In this document: positions 8,481-17,734 of the stretch, piece by piece
How positions within the stretch are numbered: the first letter of the stretch is position 1
How the letters are laid out: the number at the start of each line of letters is the position of its first letter
Origin: Chloroflexota bacterium
GTDB lineage: Bacteria > Chloroflexota > Anaerolineae > Promineifilales > Promineifilaceae
Assembly: GCA_024223125.1 (NCBI GenBank)
Contig: JAAEOP010000295.1
Coordinates: forward strand, 1 to 33,324
DNA length: 33,324 bases
Reading direction: 5' to 3'
Translations under genes and position numbers: made by a program
The notes under the pieces: generated by a model
Told to the model about the DNA's origin: nothing
What the model saw: the letters and a program-made list of their open reading frames with translations, nothing else
Database searches by the model: none

Positions 8481-9266
8481 TTATTCAGGACGTGAGGCAA
8501 AGATCATACCAGTTTGGCCGTCAAACTCCTCATCATCAATAATAAAATCGGCCGCCTGCAAACAGAGCCGTGAGCTGTTGTGTCGTTCTTCGCCGTGTGT
8601 TTCCATTGCCACCTGCTGTGTGATCAGCAATGTTTGCTGTGCGCCGGAAAAAATATCTAGTTCTGAGCCCTCAGTATCCATTTTTAATAGGGCGATTTGG
8701 GTAATTCTCTGGGCAGCCACAAAGTTGTCCAAAGAGATTGTTTTGAAGGTGGTTACGGCCGTTTCCCACGTATAAGACATATTGTGAGCGGCCATCACAT
8801 TGTCCGCATCCACTGCCAACTCAATTTCACCTTCGCCAGCGCCCACAGCCACCGCTTTAACATGGGCTTGCGGGCAGTTACGCCGGATCATAGCCACATT
8901 GTCGGGAATTGGCTCCAAACAGTAAATCTCCCGCTCAGGGTTGAAATGGGAAAACCAGACGGCCGCCAGCCCAATATTAGCCCCCACATCCAGAATAACG
9001 CCCGGCGGCGACAACTGCTTGATGGGGTACACTTCCCGATACAACAGGTTAGCCAGATTAGTAATATCCCCAAAATTATCCCGAAAATAGAGCGGGCCAA
9101 ATGCGGTGTTTAGCCGATAAACTTCTTGGGGATGGTATTGGCCCAGATGCAGCCTTACGCGGATATTTTTGGTTTGTCGCCAAAATATAGCCCACTTTTC
9201 TGAGAGCGTATTTCCTAACGCCAACCCAGACAGGGCAAAATCTTTCACTCGTAAGATTGAAGACAT
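8481..9266 (-). CDS. FkbM family methyltransferase
   Basis: A 261-residue SAM-dependent O-methyltransferase. The order FGDITNLANLLYREVY, SAM motif I VILDVGANIGL (90-100), the acidic IYCLEPIPDN, and LLKMDTEGSELDIFSG is diagnostic of the FkbM family. These enzymes methylate hydroxyls on sugars or secondary metabolites. It lies 12 bp after the Gfo/Idh/MocA gene and 8 bp before the PepSY pair, inside the glycan block, which favours sugar O-methylation. About 60 N-terminal residues before the catalytic fold are family-typical. Confidence 0.85.
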   Translation of the reverse strand: MSSILRVKDFALSGLALGNTLSEKWAIFWRQTKNIRVRLHLGQYHPQEVYRLNTAFGPLYFRDNFGDITNLANLLYREVYPIKQLSPPGVILDVGANIGLAAVWFSHFNPEREIYCLEPIPDNVAMIRRNCPQAHVKAVAVGAGEGEIELAVDADNVMAAHNMSYTWETAVTTFKTISLDNFVAAQRITQIALLKMDTEGSELDIFSGAQQTLLITQQVAMETHGEERHNSSRLCLQAADFIIDDEEFDGQTGMIFASRPE

Positions 9267-9278
9267 ATTGTTGTAACG

Positions 9279-10283
9279 CTACCGGTTAAGGACCGCTTCG
9301 TAAGCAACCCGAATACTCAACAAACCATCCATTCCTGTGGCTACCTGGCTGGGCTGACCCTGCATCGCTGTATCAAAGGCGTCAAATTCGCGCACAAAAC
9401 TTTCTGTCACCGCCCAACGGTAAGATTTGATCTTTTCCATGATCTGATCTTTGGGGAAGTAGTCTGTCTTTTTCTGAGTGGCGCCGCCTCGTTTATCGGC
9501 CCAAATGACCTGGGTTATCATGGGGAAGCAGGAAGCGATAATGCACCCTTTTTGGCCGTAGATTTCTACTTTTAAGCGGTACCCTTGCCACTCTGTCCAA
9601 CTGGCTTGTAAGCTGGCAATATTGCCAGCTTCGTTCTGCAGCAGGGCAAAACCGTTATCTTCGCAGCCAGGAAAGTTCCAAACGGCGTTGGTCCCAAACC
9701 CTTTAATCTCGGCTACATCTCCCAAGAAATAGCAGGTCAAGTCTACCAGATGGATACCATTGTCTCGCAACGCACCGCCGCCCATCACTTTTTCGTCATG
9801 TAACCATTCATGGTCATGATCGTTGGCGGAGTAACCAGTGTAGCTGCGAATGTGGTCCAGCTTGCCGATGATGCCGGAGTCGAACAGTTCGCGCGCTTTT
9901 AGCATGGAGGGGTAGAAACGGTAATTGAAACCGGTAGCCAAAGTACGGCCATTACGCTCACTGGCCTTGATCATTTCTTCACACTCTTTAACGGTACGCG
10001 CCAGCGGTTTTTCACACAAGACATGTTTGCCCGCATCCAGGGCGGCAATGCTCATTTTGGCGTGCAACGAGGGGGGGGTGGAGACGATGACTGCATCCAC
10101 ATCATTCCGGTTCACCAATTCTTGCCAGGTGTCTACGGCCGTGCCGCCAAATTGAGACGCTAACGATTGTGCCAGATTCTTATCCAGGTCATTCACGACC
10201 GTTAGTTGATGATTTTCCATTTGGGCCAAAGCAGCCGCCCGGAGTTGTCCGATGCCGCCGCAGCCAATTAATCCAAATCGCAT
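9279..10283 (-). CDS. Gfo/Idh/MocA family NAD(P)-dependent oxidoreductase
   Basis: A 334-residue two-domain dehydrogenase. The N-terminal Rossmann fold has GLIGCGGIG (4-12), an aspartate after the second strand for NAD binding, and VIVSTPPSLH. The catalytic CEKPLA motif is at 90-95, and GGGALRDNGIHLVDL carries the conserved D and H of the active site. Family members oxidise, reduce or epimerise sugars, often as nucleotide-linked or inositol forms. It starts 3 bp after the FAD-dependent oxidoreductase gene stops, so the two probably act on related intermediates. The substrate is not predictable from sequence alone. Confidence 0.88.
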   Translation of the reverse strand: MRFGLIGCGGIGQLRAAALAQMENHQLTVVNDLDKNLAQSLASQFGGTAVDTWQELVNRNDVDAVIVSTPPSLHAKMSIAALDAGKHVLCEKPLARTVKECEEMIKASERNGRTLATGFNYRFYPSMLKARELFDSGIIGKLDHIRSYTGYSANDHDHEWLHDEKVMGGGALRDNGIHLVDLTCYFLGDVAEIKGFGTNAVWNFPGCEDNGFALLQNEAGNIASLQASWTEWQGYRLKVEIYGQKGCIIASCFPMITQVIWADKRGGATQKKTDYFPKDQIMEKIKSYRWAVTESFVREFDAFDTAMQGQPSQVATGMDGLLSIRVAYEAVLNR

Positions 10284-10286
10284 TAT

Positions 10287-11711
10287 TTAATCCTCCACTA
10301 CATGGGTTTTGAATATTTCTCGGTAATTATGCCACTTTTCTCTGTCAAAACGGCCGTCGCTGTGCAAACAATCGGCGGCCGCATAGGCCATGTACAACGC
10401 ATGGTGGGTGTTGTCATGGGCAAATAATCCCTGACGGCCGAACAGCAACAACCGGTCAAACTGATTCAGCCAATGGTCTAATTTCTCGAAATGGGTTTCA
10501 TATCCTTCCAAATAGATGGGGTACGCTTGCGGTAGACGGCGCGTTACTATCTGTTTTACAGCAGCCTGCACTGGAATACCGGCCGTAGCCAACGATTGTT
10601 TCATCAAGTCGCCCAATTCTTCGTCGCTCATCGTCCACACGGCATCTTCTAGGGAGCAGGGTAGTTCGGCACATAATGTCGTATGGCCGGCCGGAAGCTG
10701 CACTTTACTGTAATTTTTCTGCTCTGATAGACGAGAGATTAGGATTTCTGTTTCTGGGAAATAGTGGGCATCATATTCTGTAAATTGGGGCGTCTCTAGT
10801 ACCAGGTAAATTAGAATCATGGCCCGGTAATCAATGCTGCTGGCAGCATCCAAATATTCTTGGGGCGGGTTGGGCTGCAACCCTCGCGCCAGAATGGTCA
10901 GGGGAATGGTAGACCAGATATGATCGGCTGATAGAGTGTTGGTTTGCCCGTCTTTTTTAATCTGTATGGTATGAGGGGCGTCAGGGTTTATGATCACGGC
11001 CGTCACTGTTGTTCCCAGTTGCAGGTCGGCCCCATTTTCCATAGCCGCCTGGGCATACGCTTCACTAATCTGGCCGAAGCCTTTTTTGGGGTAAAAGAAA
11101 CGGCCGCTGCCAGGGGGTTTTAAGCCGGGTACGGCCGTCATCACTTTCTTAACCATCTTCCCCACCGACCCGGATGAAACACGACGACGAGCCTGAATGG
11201 CCGATAAGGCTTCTGGTTCCTGGCCCCATAATTTGCGGGCATAAGGGAAGTAAAAGTCACGGCAGATGGTGCGCCCCAAACCAGTTTCTAATACAGTAGC
11301 AAAATTCTCGTCTCCATTAGCTGATGGTTTGGAGACGATTTTACGGACCGAGTCCAGTCCCACACCCAGGGCAAAACTGGGCGGCAGGCGCAAAGCCAGA
11401 TCAATGGGTTTGAGGGGGAAATGAATCCAACGGCCGCGTAAACGGATACGGCCGTGACGGGGCTGGTCGGTCAAATCATTTCCCAACAACTGTTGGATGT
11501 CGGCCATTACTTCGGGTTCGCAGGCGGGGTGCAGGCGATGGCTGCCATAATCTACATGGACGCCGGCTAAGTTAAAACTGCCCGCATTGCCACCGACAGC
11601 CTGGTTTTGTTCCAAGACGGTGATACGGAATTTGCCGCTTAAAGCTAATTTATAGGCCGCGCCCAAACCGGCCGGGCCGGCCCCCAAAATAACAATGTGT
11701 GGTTGGTTCAT
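10287..11711 (-). CDS. FAD-dependent oxidoreductase, protoporphyrinogen-oxidase/amine-oxidase type
   Basis: About 474 residues from the chosen ATG at 11711. The dinucleotide fold [18 protein letters not shown], the following [14 protein letters not shown] and the conserved [10 protein letters not shown] are typical of flavoproteins in the amine-oxidase/NAD(P)-binding_8 group; many sit in polysaccharide clusters and resemble UDP-galactopyranose mutase or hydroxysqualene enzymes without sharing their specificity. The C-terminus ([25 protein letters not shown]) closes the FAD site. A GTG eight codons further up would place the start within a strong hairpin, so the ATG is preferred. It heads a tight run with the Gfo/Idh/MocA and FkbM genes. 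Confidence 0.75.
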   Translation of the reverse strand: MNQPHIVILGAGPAGLGAAYKLALSGKFRITVLEQNQAVGGNAGSFNLAGVHVDYGSHRLHPACEPEVMADIQQLLGNDLTDQPRHGRIRLRGRWIHFPLKPIDLALRLPPSFALGVGLDSVRKIVSKPSANGDENFATVLETGLGRTICRDFYFPYARKLWGQEPEALSAIQARRRVSSGSVGKMVKKVMTAVPGLKPPGSGRFFYPKKGFGQISEAYAQAAMENGADLQLGTTVTAVIINPDAPHTIQIKKDGQTNTLSADHIWSTIPLTILARGLQPNPPQEYLDAASSIDYRAMILIYLVLETPQFTEYDAHYFPETEILISRLSEQKNYSKVQLPAGHTTLCAELPCSLEDAVWTMSDEELGDLMKQSLATAGIPVQAAVKQIVTRRLPQAYPIYLEGYETHFEKLDHWLNQFDRLLLFGRQGLFAHDNTHHALYMAYAAADCLHSDGRFDREKWHNYREIFKTHVVED

Positions 11712-11724
11712 ATCAATTATGTGT

Positions 11725-11758
11725 AGAGGTTCCACCTTTTTGAAAAGGTGGAACCTCT
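11725..11758 (-). terminator. Perfect 16-bp hairpin between two genes
   Basis: AGAGGTTCCACCTTTT (11725-11740) and its exact complement (11743-11758) are separated by only two bases. On the minus strand it begins 4 nt after the stop of the hydrolase/beta-helix gene and ends 13 nt before the flavoprotein ATG. No T run follows, so it may act as an RNA-stability or attenuation hairpin rather than a full terminator. Confidence 0.5.
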
Positions 11759-11762
11759 CTTC

Positions 11763-14168
11763 CTATTGTTTTGAACGGACAGCGATCCGGGCTGTTTGTT
11801 TCTTATGGCGGTGCAAGGCTATTAAACTGAAGGTGAACAGCATGAATAAAGTGGCTGCCAGAAGCAAGTTAACCTGAGAGGGCACGGCCGTTGTCAATTC
11901 AGATAGCGAGATGGTTGTGGGGTCTTGCGAGCCATTGAAGAAGTAGCCAGGGCCGGTTTGTGTACGGCCGTTGGCGGCGCTTTCCCAACAGGCGGCCGTC
12001 ATTGGGTTACACCCGGTAGCATCCATAAACATCTTAAACTGAGTGTTGCCTCCGGTGATTGTCACCGCGCCGTTCATGACGGCATAGAAGTTTGAGTTGT
12101 TAGTGGGGGCGGCAAAACCAAAAGGTACATTATTGCCCAGGTCAAAAATGGGGCCGGCCGAACTGGTAGCTTCGTTCAAAGCAGTTCCCTCTGTCCAGGA
12201 GGTGAAGACGGCCCCTAATTGGTTGTCACTGTCTGAGCAGTTCGTTGTTGTAATTGGAATAGGCCAGGAGTTTCCACCCAGGTAATTAAAAGCCGCTCCT
12301 GCCAACGCCCCATTACAATCAATTTGCAAATTGGATGCACCGGTGACGGAATTGCCGTATATAGCCGTGGCATTCCCAGACAGGCTGATGCCGGTTGTGC
12401 CGCCACTAATCGTATTACCTTTGATGGTTGCTCCGCCGTCGCTTTCAATGCCGATTGTGTTGCCGGTAAACGTACTGCCATCCGTCGGGCCAGTACCAAT
12501 GTTGACCGCGCCGCTGCTGGTTTCACGCACGCCAATACCGTTGTTGGTGAAGATATCTTGAATGAGCGTTGTGTCCCCGCCGGTAATGTTAACGCCGATG
12601 ACGTTGTTCAGGTAGCTGTTGCCGGTATTGGAAAAGGTGACGGAACTGGAAATACCGACATTCATATCTTGAATGGTCAGGTTCTTAAAGGTGAGGCTGC
12701 CGCTGCCAGAATTGACGCGAATGCCATCCCATTGGCCGCTGGTGCAGTTGGCATCGCCGTCAAAGGTCAGGTCTTCAATTTGGACATCGGCCGTGCCGTT
12801 GCCGATGTTGATGAGGGGGCCATTGCAAACGGCCGTGCTTTGCCCTTGTATTGTCGCTCCGCCGACACCCTGAATAGTAATGTCGCGGCCGCGTGTAATG
12901 TTGGTTGTGCCGCTAATCTGATAGTTACCATGAATGATGATGGTGCCACTGGATACGGGTAGCTGTTTTACGGCCGAATAAAAGCCACTCGTCCCAATTT
13001 CACAAGGTGTATTGCCGTCGCACTGACCGACCGTATTAGCAACATGTTGAATAGACGGCCGACATTCAGCAAACAACCAACTGCGGAAAAGATCAGCGCC
13101 ATTGGCATCTGAAGTGACATCGTGCCCGACTCCGGCAAGAGTGGAGGAGATGACCCAGGGGGAACTGGCTTGCACCACCCGGTCGTGATAGGCTTGTCCA
13201 TTGACGGCCGCTTTGCTTGTATCGGTGCCGCCGAATAGATATGCAGTCATCATGTCGGGATAGTTAAAAGGCCAGTTGTTATATGTGATGCTGGTTTCTT
13301 CAAACCGCGTTGTCTGGGTGATATAATTATTGAAACAAGCACCACTGCCCGATAATTCACCAAAACTCCTGTCTATAATTTTTCGCCCCGCCCCGGATTC
13401 GTAGTAAGGATTGGAATTGTCCAGACAGGCTTGATCTACCCGAGACCAGTTGGGGCCGCTTTCAAAGATGCTCATTGTAAATAGATTGGCCAGATCATAT
13501 TGGGAGACGGCGTAGGCGAGTTGGGATGCGCCGTTGGAATGTCCGGTAGCGCAAAAGGCTGTGCCTGCGGAGGGGGCGTCGTGTAAGTTGTCGTAAATCC
13601 ATTGCACGGCCGTCGCTGGGCGACAACCCAATCTGCCAAAGCCTTCCAATTGATTGGATGTTCCCTGCCACCAATTGGACCGCCAATCAAGCAAAATAGC
13701 CCGGTAGCCTGCATTACGTGTGTCTGTGATGATCTGATTGCGGGTAGGTTGATATTGGTCGCCCCATTTAAATGTGCCATCCCACCCACTGAAAAACAAG
13801 ACAGTGCCTAATGTTTCGGAGCTAAGAGATGGTCCTTCGTGTACAAAAACTTCACGCAATTCGCTTAATTGGGGACATTGAATTTCCACCCGATAGCAAC
13901 CCCAACCGACAAGGCAGTCGGGCACAACTCTGCCAGTATCGGTGGCAATGCCTAATGGGCGGATGGATGGGGTAATGGGAGGCGCGTAAAATAGGGATGT
14001 GGGAGAGGCCAGATTGGAATTGGCAGCGGGTGTAATTGGGGTATTTAATATTTGTTCTACTTTGGGTTCACTGGCTTGCATCACGGCCGTACCGCTCCAC
14101 AAAAGCAGAATAGCTGCCAAACCAGCCAACCAGATTCTTACCCACCGAGAAACTTTTGTTGTATTCAT
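11763..14168 (-). CDS. Secreted alpha/beta-hydrolase with C-terminal beta-helix and membrane anchor
   Basis: An 801-residue exported protein. Residues 1-32 form a signal peptide. Residues about 85-370 look like an alpha/beta hydrolase: VLFFSGWDGT as the first strand, and nucleophile elbow ATGHSNGAS with S211. Residues about 380-640 are repeats rich in G, N, T and I (GTNITRGRDITIQGVGGATI and similar) typical of a NosD/pectin-lyase-like right-handed parallel beta-helix. The end has a membrane segment (about 766-783) and a basic tail, so the protein would be anchored on the outer side. AAAGGGAT before the ATG supports the start. It may deacylate or bind the glycan made by the locus (inference); an esterase/lipase role fits the elbow but no substrate is evident. 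Confidence 0.7.
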   Translation of the reverse strand: MNTTKVSRWVRIWLAGLAAILLLWSGTAVMQASEPKVEQILNTPITPAANSNLASPTSLFYAPPITPSIRPLGIATDTGRVVPDCLVGWGCYRVEIQCPQLSELREVFVHEGPSLSSETLGTVLFFSGWDGTFKWGDQYQPTRNQIITDTRNAGYRAILLDWRSNWWQGTSNQLEGFGRLGCRPATAVQWIYDNLHDAPSAGTAFCATGHSNGASQLAYAVSQYDLANLFTMSIFESGPNWSRVDQACLDNSNPYYESGAGRKIIDRSFGELSGSGACFNNYITQTTRFEETSITYNNWPFNYPDMMTAYLFGGTDTSKAAVNGQAYHDRVVQASSPWVISSTLAGVGHDVTSDANGADLFRSWLFAECRPSIQHVANTVGQCDGNTPCEIGTSGFYSAVKQLPVSSGTIIIHGNYQISGTTNITRGRDITIQGVGGATIQGQSTAVCNGPLINIGNGTADVQIEDLTFDGDANCTSGQWDGIRVNSGSGSLTFKNLTIQDMNVGISSSVTFSNTGNSYLNNVIGVNITGGDTTLIQDIFTNNGIGVRETSSGAVNIGTGPTDGSTFTGNTIGIESDGGATIKGNTISGGTTGISLSGNATAIYGNSVTGASNLQIDCNGALAGAAFNYLGGNSWPIPITTTNCSDSDNQLGAVFTSWTEGTALNEATSSAGPIFDLGNNVPFGFAAPTNNSNFYAVMNGAVTITGGNTQFKMFMDATGCNPMTAACWESAANGRTQTGPGYFFNGSQDPTTISLSELTTAVPSQVNLLLAATLFMLFTFSLIALHRHKKQTARIAVRSKQ

Positions 14169-14202
14169 AATCTTATCCCTTTGTTCAAGCCAATCGTAAA
14201 CC

Positions 14203-14787
14203 CTATAGGATGCAAGGAAATAACATTTTGGTGCGTTGCTTATATTCAGTATAGTCTGGAAAGGCTTGTGATAATACTGCTTCTTCGGAACGGGCCTGGT
14301 TGATGACGAATAAGGTCAAGGGCACACTGCCCAAGAATAGCCAGGAGTTGAGCGTCAGTTCCAAACCCAATATCAATAAAATATCGCCGGCATAAATGGG
14401 ATGACGGATAAATTTGTAGATGCCCTGGCTGACGAGGGATTGCTCTTGCACCACCTGGTAATCTTCCAGATTGACCCAGTTGTCGCCCAGTTGTAGGCGG
14501 CCGACTACGGCCGTTGCCAACCCCACAAAATAAACAATAAGACCTAAAATACGGAGGGGATATGGCCGTTTAGAAATGGGCATTACCCGTAAAAAAAGCG
14601 TTTGTACAATCAGGAAAACCAGCACCAGACTTTTGAATAATTTGACCAGGGATTTGAGGCCGAAAGACGGCCGTTCGCGGGCTTCCACCGGGGCGCTATC
14701 TTTTCTCTTTAAGAGTTCCCAAACTGCTTTGTGAAAGAGCATTCCCGTAAAAAGCATAATTCTAATAATTGTCATAGCGTTTTTCAT
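14203..14787 (-). CDS. ICMT/PEMT-like integral membrane methyltransferase
   Basis: A 194-residue membrane protein with four or five helices. The C-terminal half has GIYKFIRHPIYAGDILLILG (122-141) and later ARSEEAVLSQAFPDYTEYKQRT, the two SAM-binding signatures of the isoprenylcysteine carboxyl methyltransferase / phospholipid methyltransferase family. In bacteria such enzymes methylate lipids, polyprenyl or other membrane-embedded substrates. GGAG a few nucleotides before the ATG supports the start. It lies between the polyprenyl-sugar GT2 gene and the secreted hydrolase gene; an inverted-repeat element fills the upstream gap. Confidence 0.8.
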   Translation of the reverse strand: MKNAMTIIRIMLFTGMLFHKAVWELLKRKDSAPVEARERPSFGLKSLVKLFKSLVLVFLIVQTLFLRVMPISKRPYPLRILGLIVYFVGLATAVVGRLQLGDNWVNLEDYQVVQEQSLVSQGIYKFIRHPIYAGDILLILGLELTLNSWLFLGSVPLTLFVINQARSEEAVLSQAFPDYTEYKQRTKMLFPCIL

Positions 14788-14808
14788 TTACTCCGTTGTT
14801 TCCTGATT

Positions 14809-14866
14809 GTCATACCCGCGAAGGCGGGTATCCAGGTGTATGGATTCCTGCCTGCGCAGGAATGAC
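14809..14866. repeat. Twin-hairpin REP/MITE-like element
   Basis: Two perfect 8-bp hairpins with 4-nt loops, ATACCCGC/GCGGGTAT (14812-14831) and ATTCCTGC/GCAGGAAT (14844-14863), are enclosed by GTCAT and ATGAC (14809-14813, 14862-14866). This is the layout of dispersed repeats of the type CATTCCCGCG-GGCGGGAATCC found in many bacterial phyla. It sits between the ICMT-like gene and the DPM1-like GT2 gene. Confidence 0.7.
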
Positions 14867-14874
14867 CTGTGTCG

Positions 14875-15903
14875 TTAAGTTTCCGTTGTTTCTTCCGGTT
14901 GAGGGGTTTGTTTGTGATTATTATTGGAAAGGTGATAATCTCGCAGGATGTTGCCATGTGAGGGAATCATCAAGGAGTTTGATTGGGCGATCCGTCGTAC
15001 CACGCCGTCTGCCATCATACCAATCATCATCAACTGCACAGCTACAAATAACAACAAAATAGCCGATGTAGAAATGACTGGCTCTACAAAAATGGATAGT
15101 AAATTGGCTTCTGGATGACGTACAAACAAGGCATATATATCAAAAATCGTTTTCATCGCGCCTATGGTGGCAAAGGTAACAGCCAGAGGTACAAATACCC
15201 GCAGCGGGTTAAAAATCATAGACATCCGTAAAATTAAAATCATGAAATCCATAAAGTGCCAGGGAACGATTTTTGATTTGCCCACCCGCTGGTAATAGTT
15301 GATGGGATGATAGACAACGCGATAATTATTAGCCATAAAAGAGAGTGTTATCGTTGTTGTAAATGAAAAGCGATCTGACAAAATAGAGAAATATTGCATA
15401 GCACATTCGCGCCGGAAGAGGCGTAAACCGGAGTTGAGATCAGGGATTTTATGACCGGCAATGTGGGTAGCTAGTAAGCGCAAGAACCATTTGGGCAATT
15501 GGCGTATTTTAGGCACATGTACTTCGTCGCCTGTTCTGGAGCCGACGACCATATCGGCCGTTTCCATCTTAGCCAGCATTTCGGGAATGGGTTCGGCGGG
15601 GTATGTGCCGTCGGCGTCGGTGATGACGATGATGTCATGACGAGCAGCGACAATACCTGCTTTAAGCGAGGCGCCATACCCTCGATTTTCCGGCTGTTGC
15701 AGCAGTCTGGCGCCGGCGGCTAATGCTTCCTCGGCCGTTTTGTCTTCCGAGCCATCGTCCACGATGATGATTTCATGCTCGATACCTTGATCGCGTAATG
15801 TCTGGCGCACGGTTTTAATCTGTTTGGCAACCGCGCCTTCTTCATTGTAAGCGGGGATAATGATCGAAATTGGCGGATATTCTTTACTCATCAAATAACT
15901 CAC
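14875..15903 (-). CDS. Polyprenyl-phosphate glycosyltransferase (DPM1/GtrB-like GT2)
   Basis: A 342-residue GT2 enzyme. ISIIIPAYNEEGAVAKQI begins the GT-A fold, IIIVDDGSEDKT binds the nucleotide and the metal-binding motif is DAD (96-98, in ITDADGTYP). NSGLRLFRR and DRFSFTTT are typical of dolichol/undecaprenyl-phosphate mannosyl- or glucosyltransferases. Two or three C-terminal helices (about 235-310) anchor it. It would make polyprenyl-phosphate sugar, the donor for GT-C enzymes such as the neighbouring GT39-like protein. The frame opens at a GTG; an ATG four codons in (15891) is equally plausible because neither has a good ribosome binding site. Confidence 0.85.
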   Translation of the reverse strand: MSYLMSKEYPPISIIIPAYNEEGAVAKQIKTVRQTLRDQGIEHEIIIVDDGSEDKTAEEALAAGARLLQQPENRGYGASLKAGIVAARHDIIVITDADGTYPAEPIPEMLAKMETADMVVGSRTGDEVHVPKIRQLPKWFLRLLATHIAGHKIPDLNSGLRLFRRECAMQYFSILSDRFSFTTTITLSFMANNYRVVYHPINYYQRVGKSKIVPWHFMDFMILILRMSMIFNPLRVFVPLAVTFATIGAMKTIFDIYALFVRHPEANLLSIFVEPVISTSAILLLFVAVQLMMIGMMADGVVRRIAQSNSLMIPSHGNILRDYHLSNNNHKQTPQPEETTET

Positions 15904-15915
15904 GTTTCTAGGGGA

Positions 15916-15946
15916 GACCCTAAGGGTTTAGCAAACCTTTAGGGTC
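15916..15946. repeat. Short hairpin sharing the stem of the 91-bp element
   Basis: GACCCTAAGGGTTT pairs with AAACCTTTAGGGTC around a 3-nt loop, with one G-T wobble. The left arm is identical to the inner stem of the element at 1945-2035, but flanking parts are missing. It lies in the 58-bp gap between the GT39-like gene and the DPM1-like gene and may be a minimal derivative or an unrelated attenuator hairpin. Confidence 0.6.
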
Positions 15947-15961
15947 TTAATAATCACTAAC

Positions 15962-17671
15962 TTACTCGCCATCTGCTTTATCAATAAATATCGTACCGGC
16001 GCCAACGGAGCCGGGGAATCGTTCCATTGCTTGAAACGTCTCGTTAGCGCTTTCCAACACACCAGGATTGAGGGCATTTGCCACTGGTTTGAAGGTGTAC
16101 ACAATCCAGGTGTCATGGGCCTGGGTGCGGATTTGTTCTAATTCTGCGGCCGTTTTTGCTTCTGGCCAATCACGCCCATAAAAATTTTGATAGACGTTAG
16201 CTGTCAGGGCGACGGTCACGATGGCGTCGCCAGGTTGAGCATTGGTTTCCAGGTAAGCTAAGGCGGCATCATAATCTTGTTTAGGGCCAAAAGCAAAGAT
16301 GACGGATACGGCCGAGACCAAAATCATACCTACACACAAACCCACACCAACCCAACTGGCTTTTTGGGGTGGTAGTTTCGCCAGCCGGCCCAGCCAATCA
16401 CCTAAGTGTAGGACACCACGCACAACGACTAATGCTCCAAAACCGAAGGTGAAGAAAAAGAAGCGCGGCCATAAATGATGTCCCAAACTCACCGTTAGGC
16501 TGGCGCCCACAACAGAAGGGACGAACAGCAGCAGGAGGACATTCAAATTGGAACGGGCATAACTGACAACGCCGGTGCCGAATAAGATGAGGGCCACCAG
16601 ACCAACTAAGCCGCCGATAACGGCCGTGCCCCCCGAAAAATTTAGCATGATCCCTTTCACTAATTCAACCAATGTCCACAGTGGGTTACGCCATTCAGCC
16701 ACCACGCTTTCCGTCGCTGACATGGTGGGCAGCAGTTGGGGCAGGACGGGCGAGTAGAACAGATACACAAAGAACCCGGCCAGACCGAGGCCGATGCCCC
16801 CGTACCACCATTGTTCCCATGTTTGTTTGCGGCGGCGGAAAAGGGTAACGAGGTAAATGACACCGTGGCTGAAGATGACAAACATCATTGTCATGTGGGT
16901 GTACATGCCTAAGGCGGCCGTCAGGGCATACAGCAGCCACAATTTGGTGCAAGATTTATCTAAAGCTTTGAGCAGCAGCCAGCTTGAAAGAATTGTCCAG
17001 AACAGAAGGCCAGAGTAACCACGGGCATTTTGGCTGAACCAGACATGGTGGTAGGAGAAGGCCAGCAGCGCGGCCGCCAGGAAGCCTTCCCGCTCATCAG
17101 CCACATAACGGCCGAAAAGATGCAAAGCCAATATGCTGCCCACGCCAAAGAGAGCGGCCGGCAGACGTAAAGCCCAGGCGCTGGGGCCAAATATATAAAA
17201 GCTGGCACGGGCCAATATGCTAAACAAAAAGTGCTGGTTTTCTGAATTGTAGGTGGAGATGAGGTCGCCAAAGGGTAAATCCATGTACATCATGTAGGTC
17301 AAGATTTCATCGTACCAAAGACCGTTGCCCAATTGGTAGAGGCGGATGAGAAGGGAGACGACGGCCAGCCCAAGCGCCAGAATGGAGTAGATGCTGATGG
17401 TGGAGGAGGCTGCGGCCGTGTCTTGTTTGGCTGCGACCGGTTTTTCCCAGATGGCTAACCCGGCCAACAGTAAAACGAGAATGCCTAAGATGATTAAGCC
17501 CAGGCGGAAGAAGGTCATGCCCAGCGTCAATTCATTCCATAAGCCAACGGTACTGGAACGTAGCCAGTTGACAAGGGTGGCGGAGGGAACCAGCATAGCA
17601 AACAGGATCAAGAGAATGCTGCCTATAATGATGCCGGTATTGGGTCGTTGCCAGTTTAGATTTAGTCGCAT
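15962..17671 (-). CDS. GT39/ArnT-like polyprenyl-sugar membrane glycosyltransferase
   Basis: A 569-residue GT-C protein with about 12 membrane segments. The first extracytoplasmic loop has LGNGLWYDEILT, where D121-E122 are the usual catalytic/metal-site pair of the PMT_2 (dolichyl-phosphate-mannose-protein mannosyltransferase) family. ENQHFLFSILARASFYIFG, SAWALRLPAALFGVGSI and FSQNARGYSGLLFW are the expected following motifs. The last 110 residues are a small soluble domain outside the membrane. It would take sugar from a polyprenyl phosphate, probably supplied by the DPM1-like enzyme encoded just downstream, and place it on a protein or lipid-linked glycan. Confidence 0.85.
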   Translation of the reverse strand: MRLNLNWQRPNTGIIIGSILLILFAMLVPSATLVNWLRSSTVGLWNELTLGMTFFRLGLIILGILVLLLAGLAIWEKPVAAKQDTAAASSTISIYSILALGLAVVSLLIRLYQLGNGLWYDEILTYMMYMDLPFGDLISTYNSENQHFLFSILARASFYIFGPSAWALRLPAALFGVGSILALHLFGRYVADEREGFLAAALLAFSYHHVWFSQNARGYSGLLFWTILSSWLLLKALDKSCTKLWLLYALTAALGMYTHMTMMFVIFSHGVIYLVTLFRRRKQTWEQWWYGGIGLGLAGFFVYLFYSPVLPQLLPTMSATESVVAEWRNPLWTLVELVKGIMLNFSGGTAVIGGLVGLVALILFGTGVVSYARSNLNVLLLLFVPSVVGASLTVSLGHHLWPRFFFFTFGFGALVVVRGVLHLGDWLGRLAKLPPQKASWVGVGLCVGMILVSAVSVIFAFGPKQDYDAALAYLETNAQPGDAIVTVALTANVYQNFYGRDWPEAKTAAELEQIRTQAHDTWIVYTFKPVANALNPGVLESANETFQAMERFPGSVGAGTIFIDKADGE

Positions 17672-17698
17672 GATGTTTATGGTTGATTGAAATTAAAA

Positions 17699-17734
17699 GA
17701 TTAGGAAATTGGGTAATCTCCCAATCTCCTATTC
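17699..17734. repeat. GGAGATTGGG inverted repeat, copy 2
   Basis: GATTAGGAAATTGGG and CCCAATCTCCTATTC are imperfect inverted copies around a 6-nt centre. The right end overlaps the stop codon of the GT2 gene at 17729. It belongs to the GGAGATT repeat family of this window. Confidence 0.55.

Noticed and set aside
12324..12962. 212-codon plus-strand frame
   Set aside because: It is antisense to the beta-helix part of the secreted hydrolase, whose G/T/N-rich codons keep the other strand open. No start signal.
14809..14866. Possible intrinsic terminator
   Set aside because: The two hairpins have no following T run on either strand, and the flanking GTCAT/ATGAC pair fits a dispersed repeat better.
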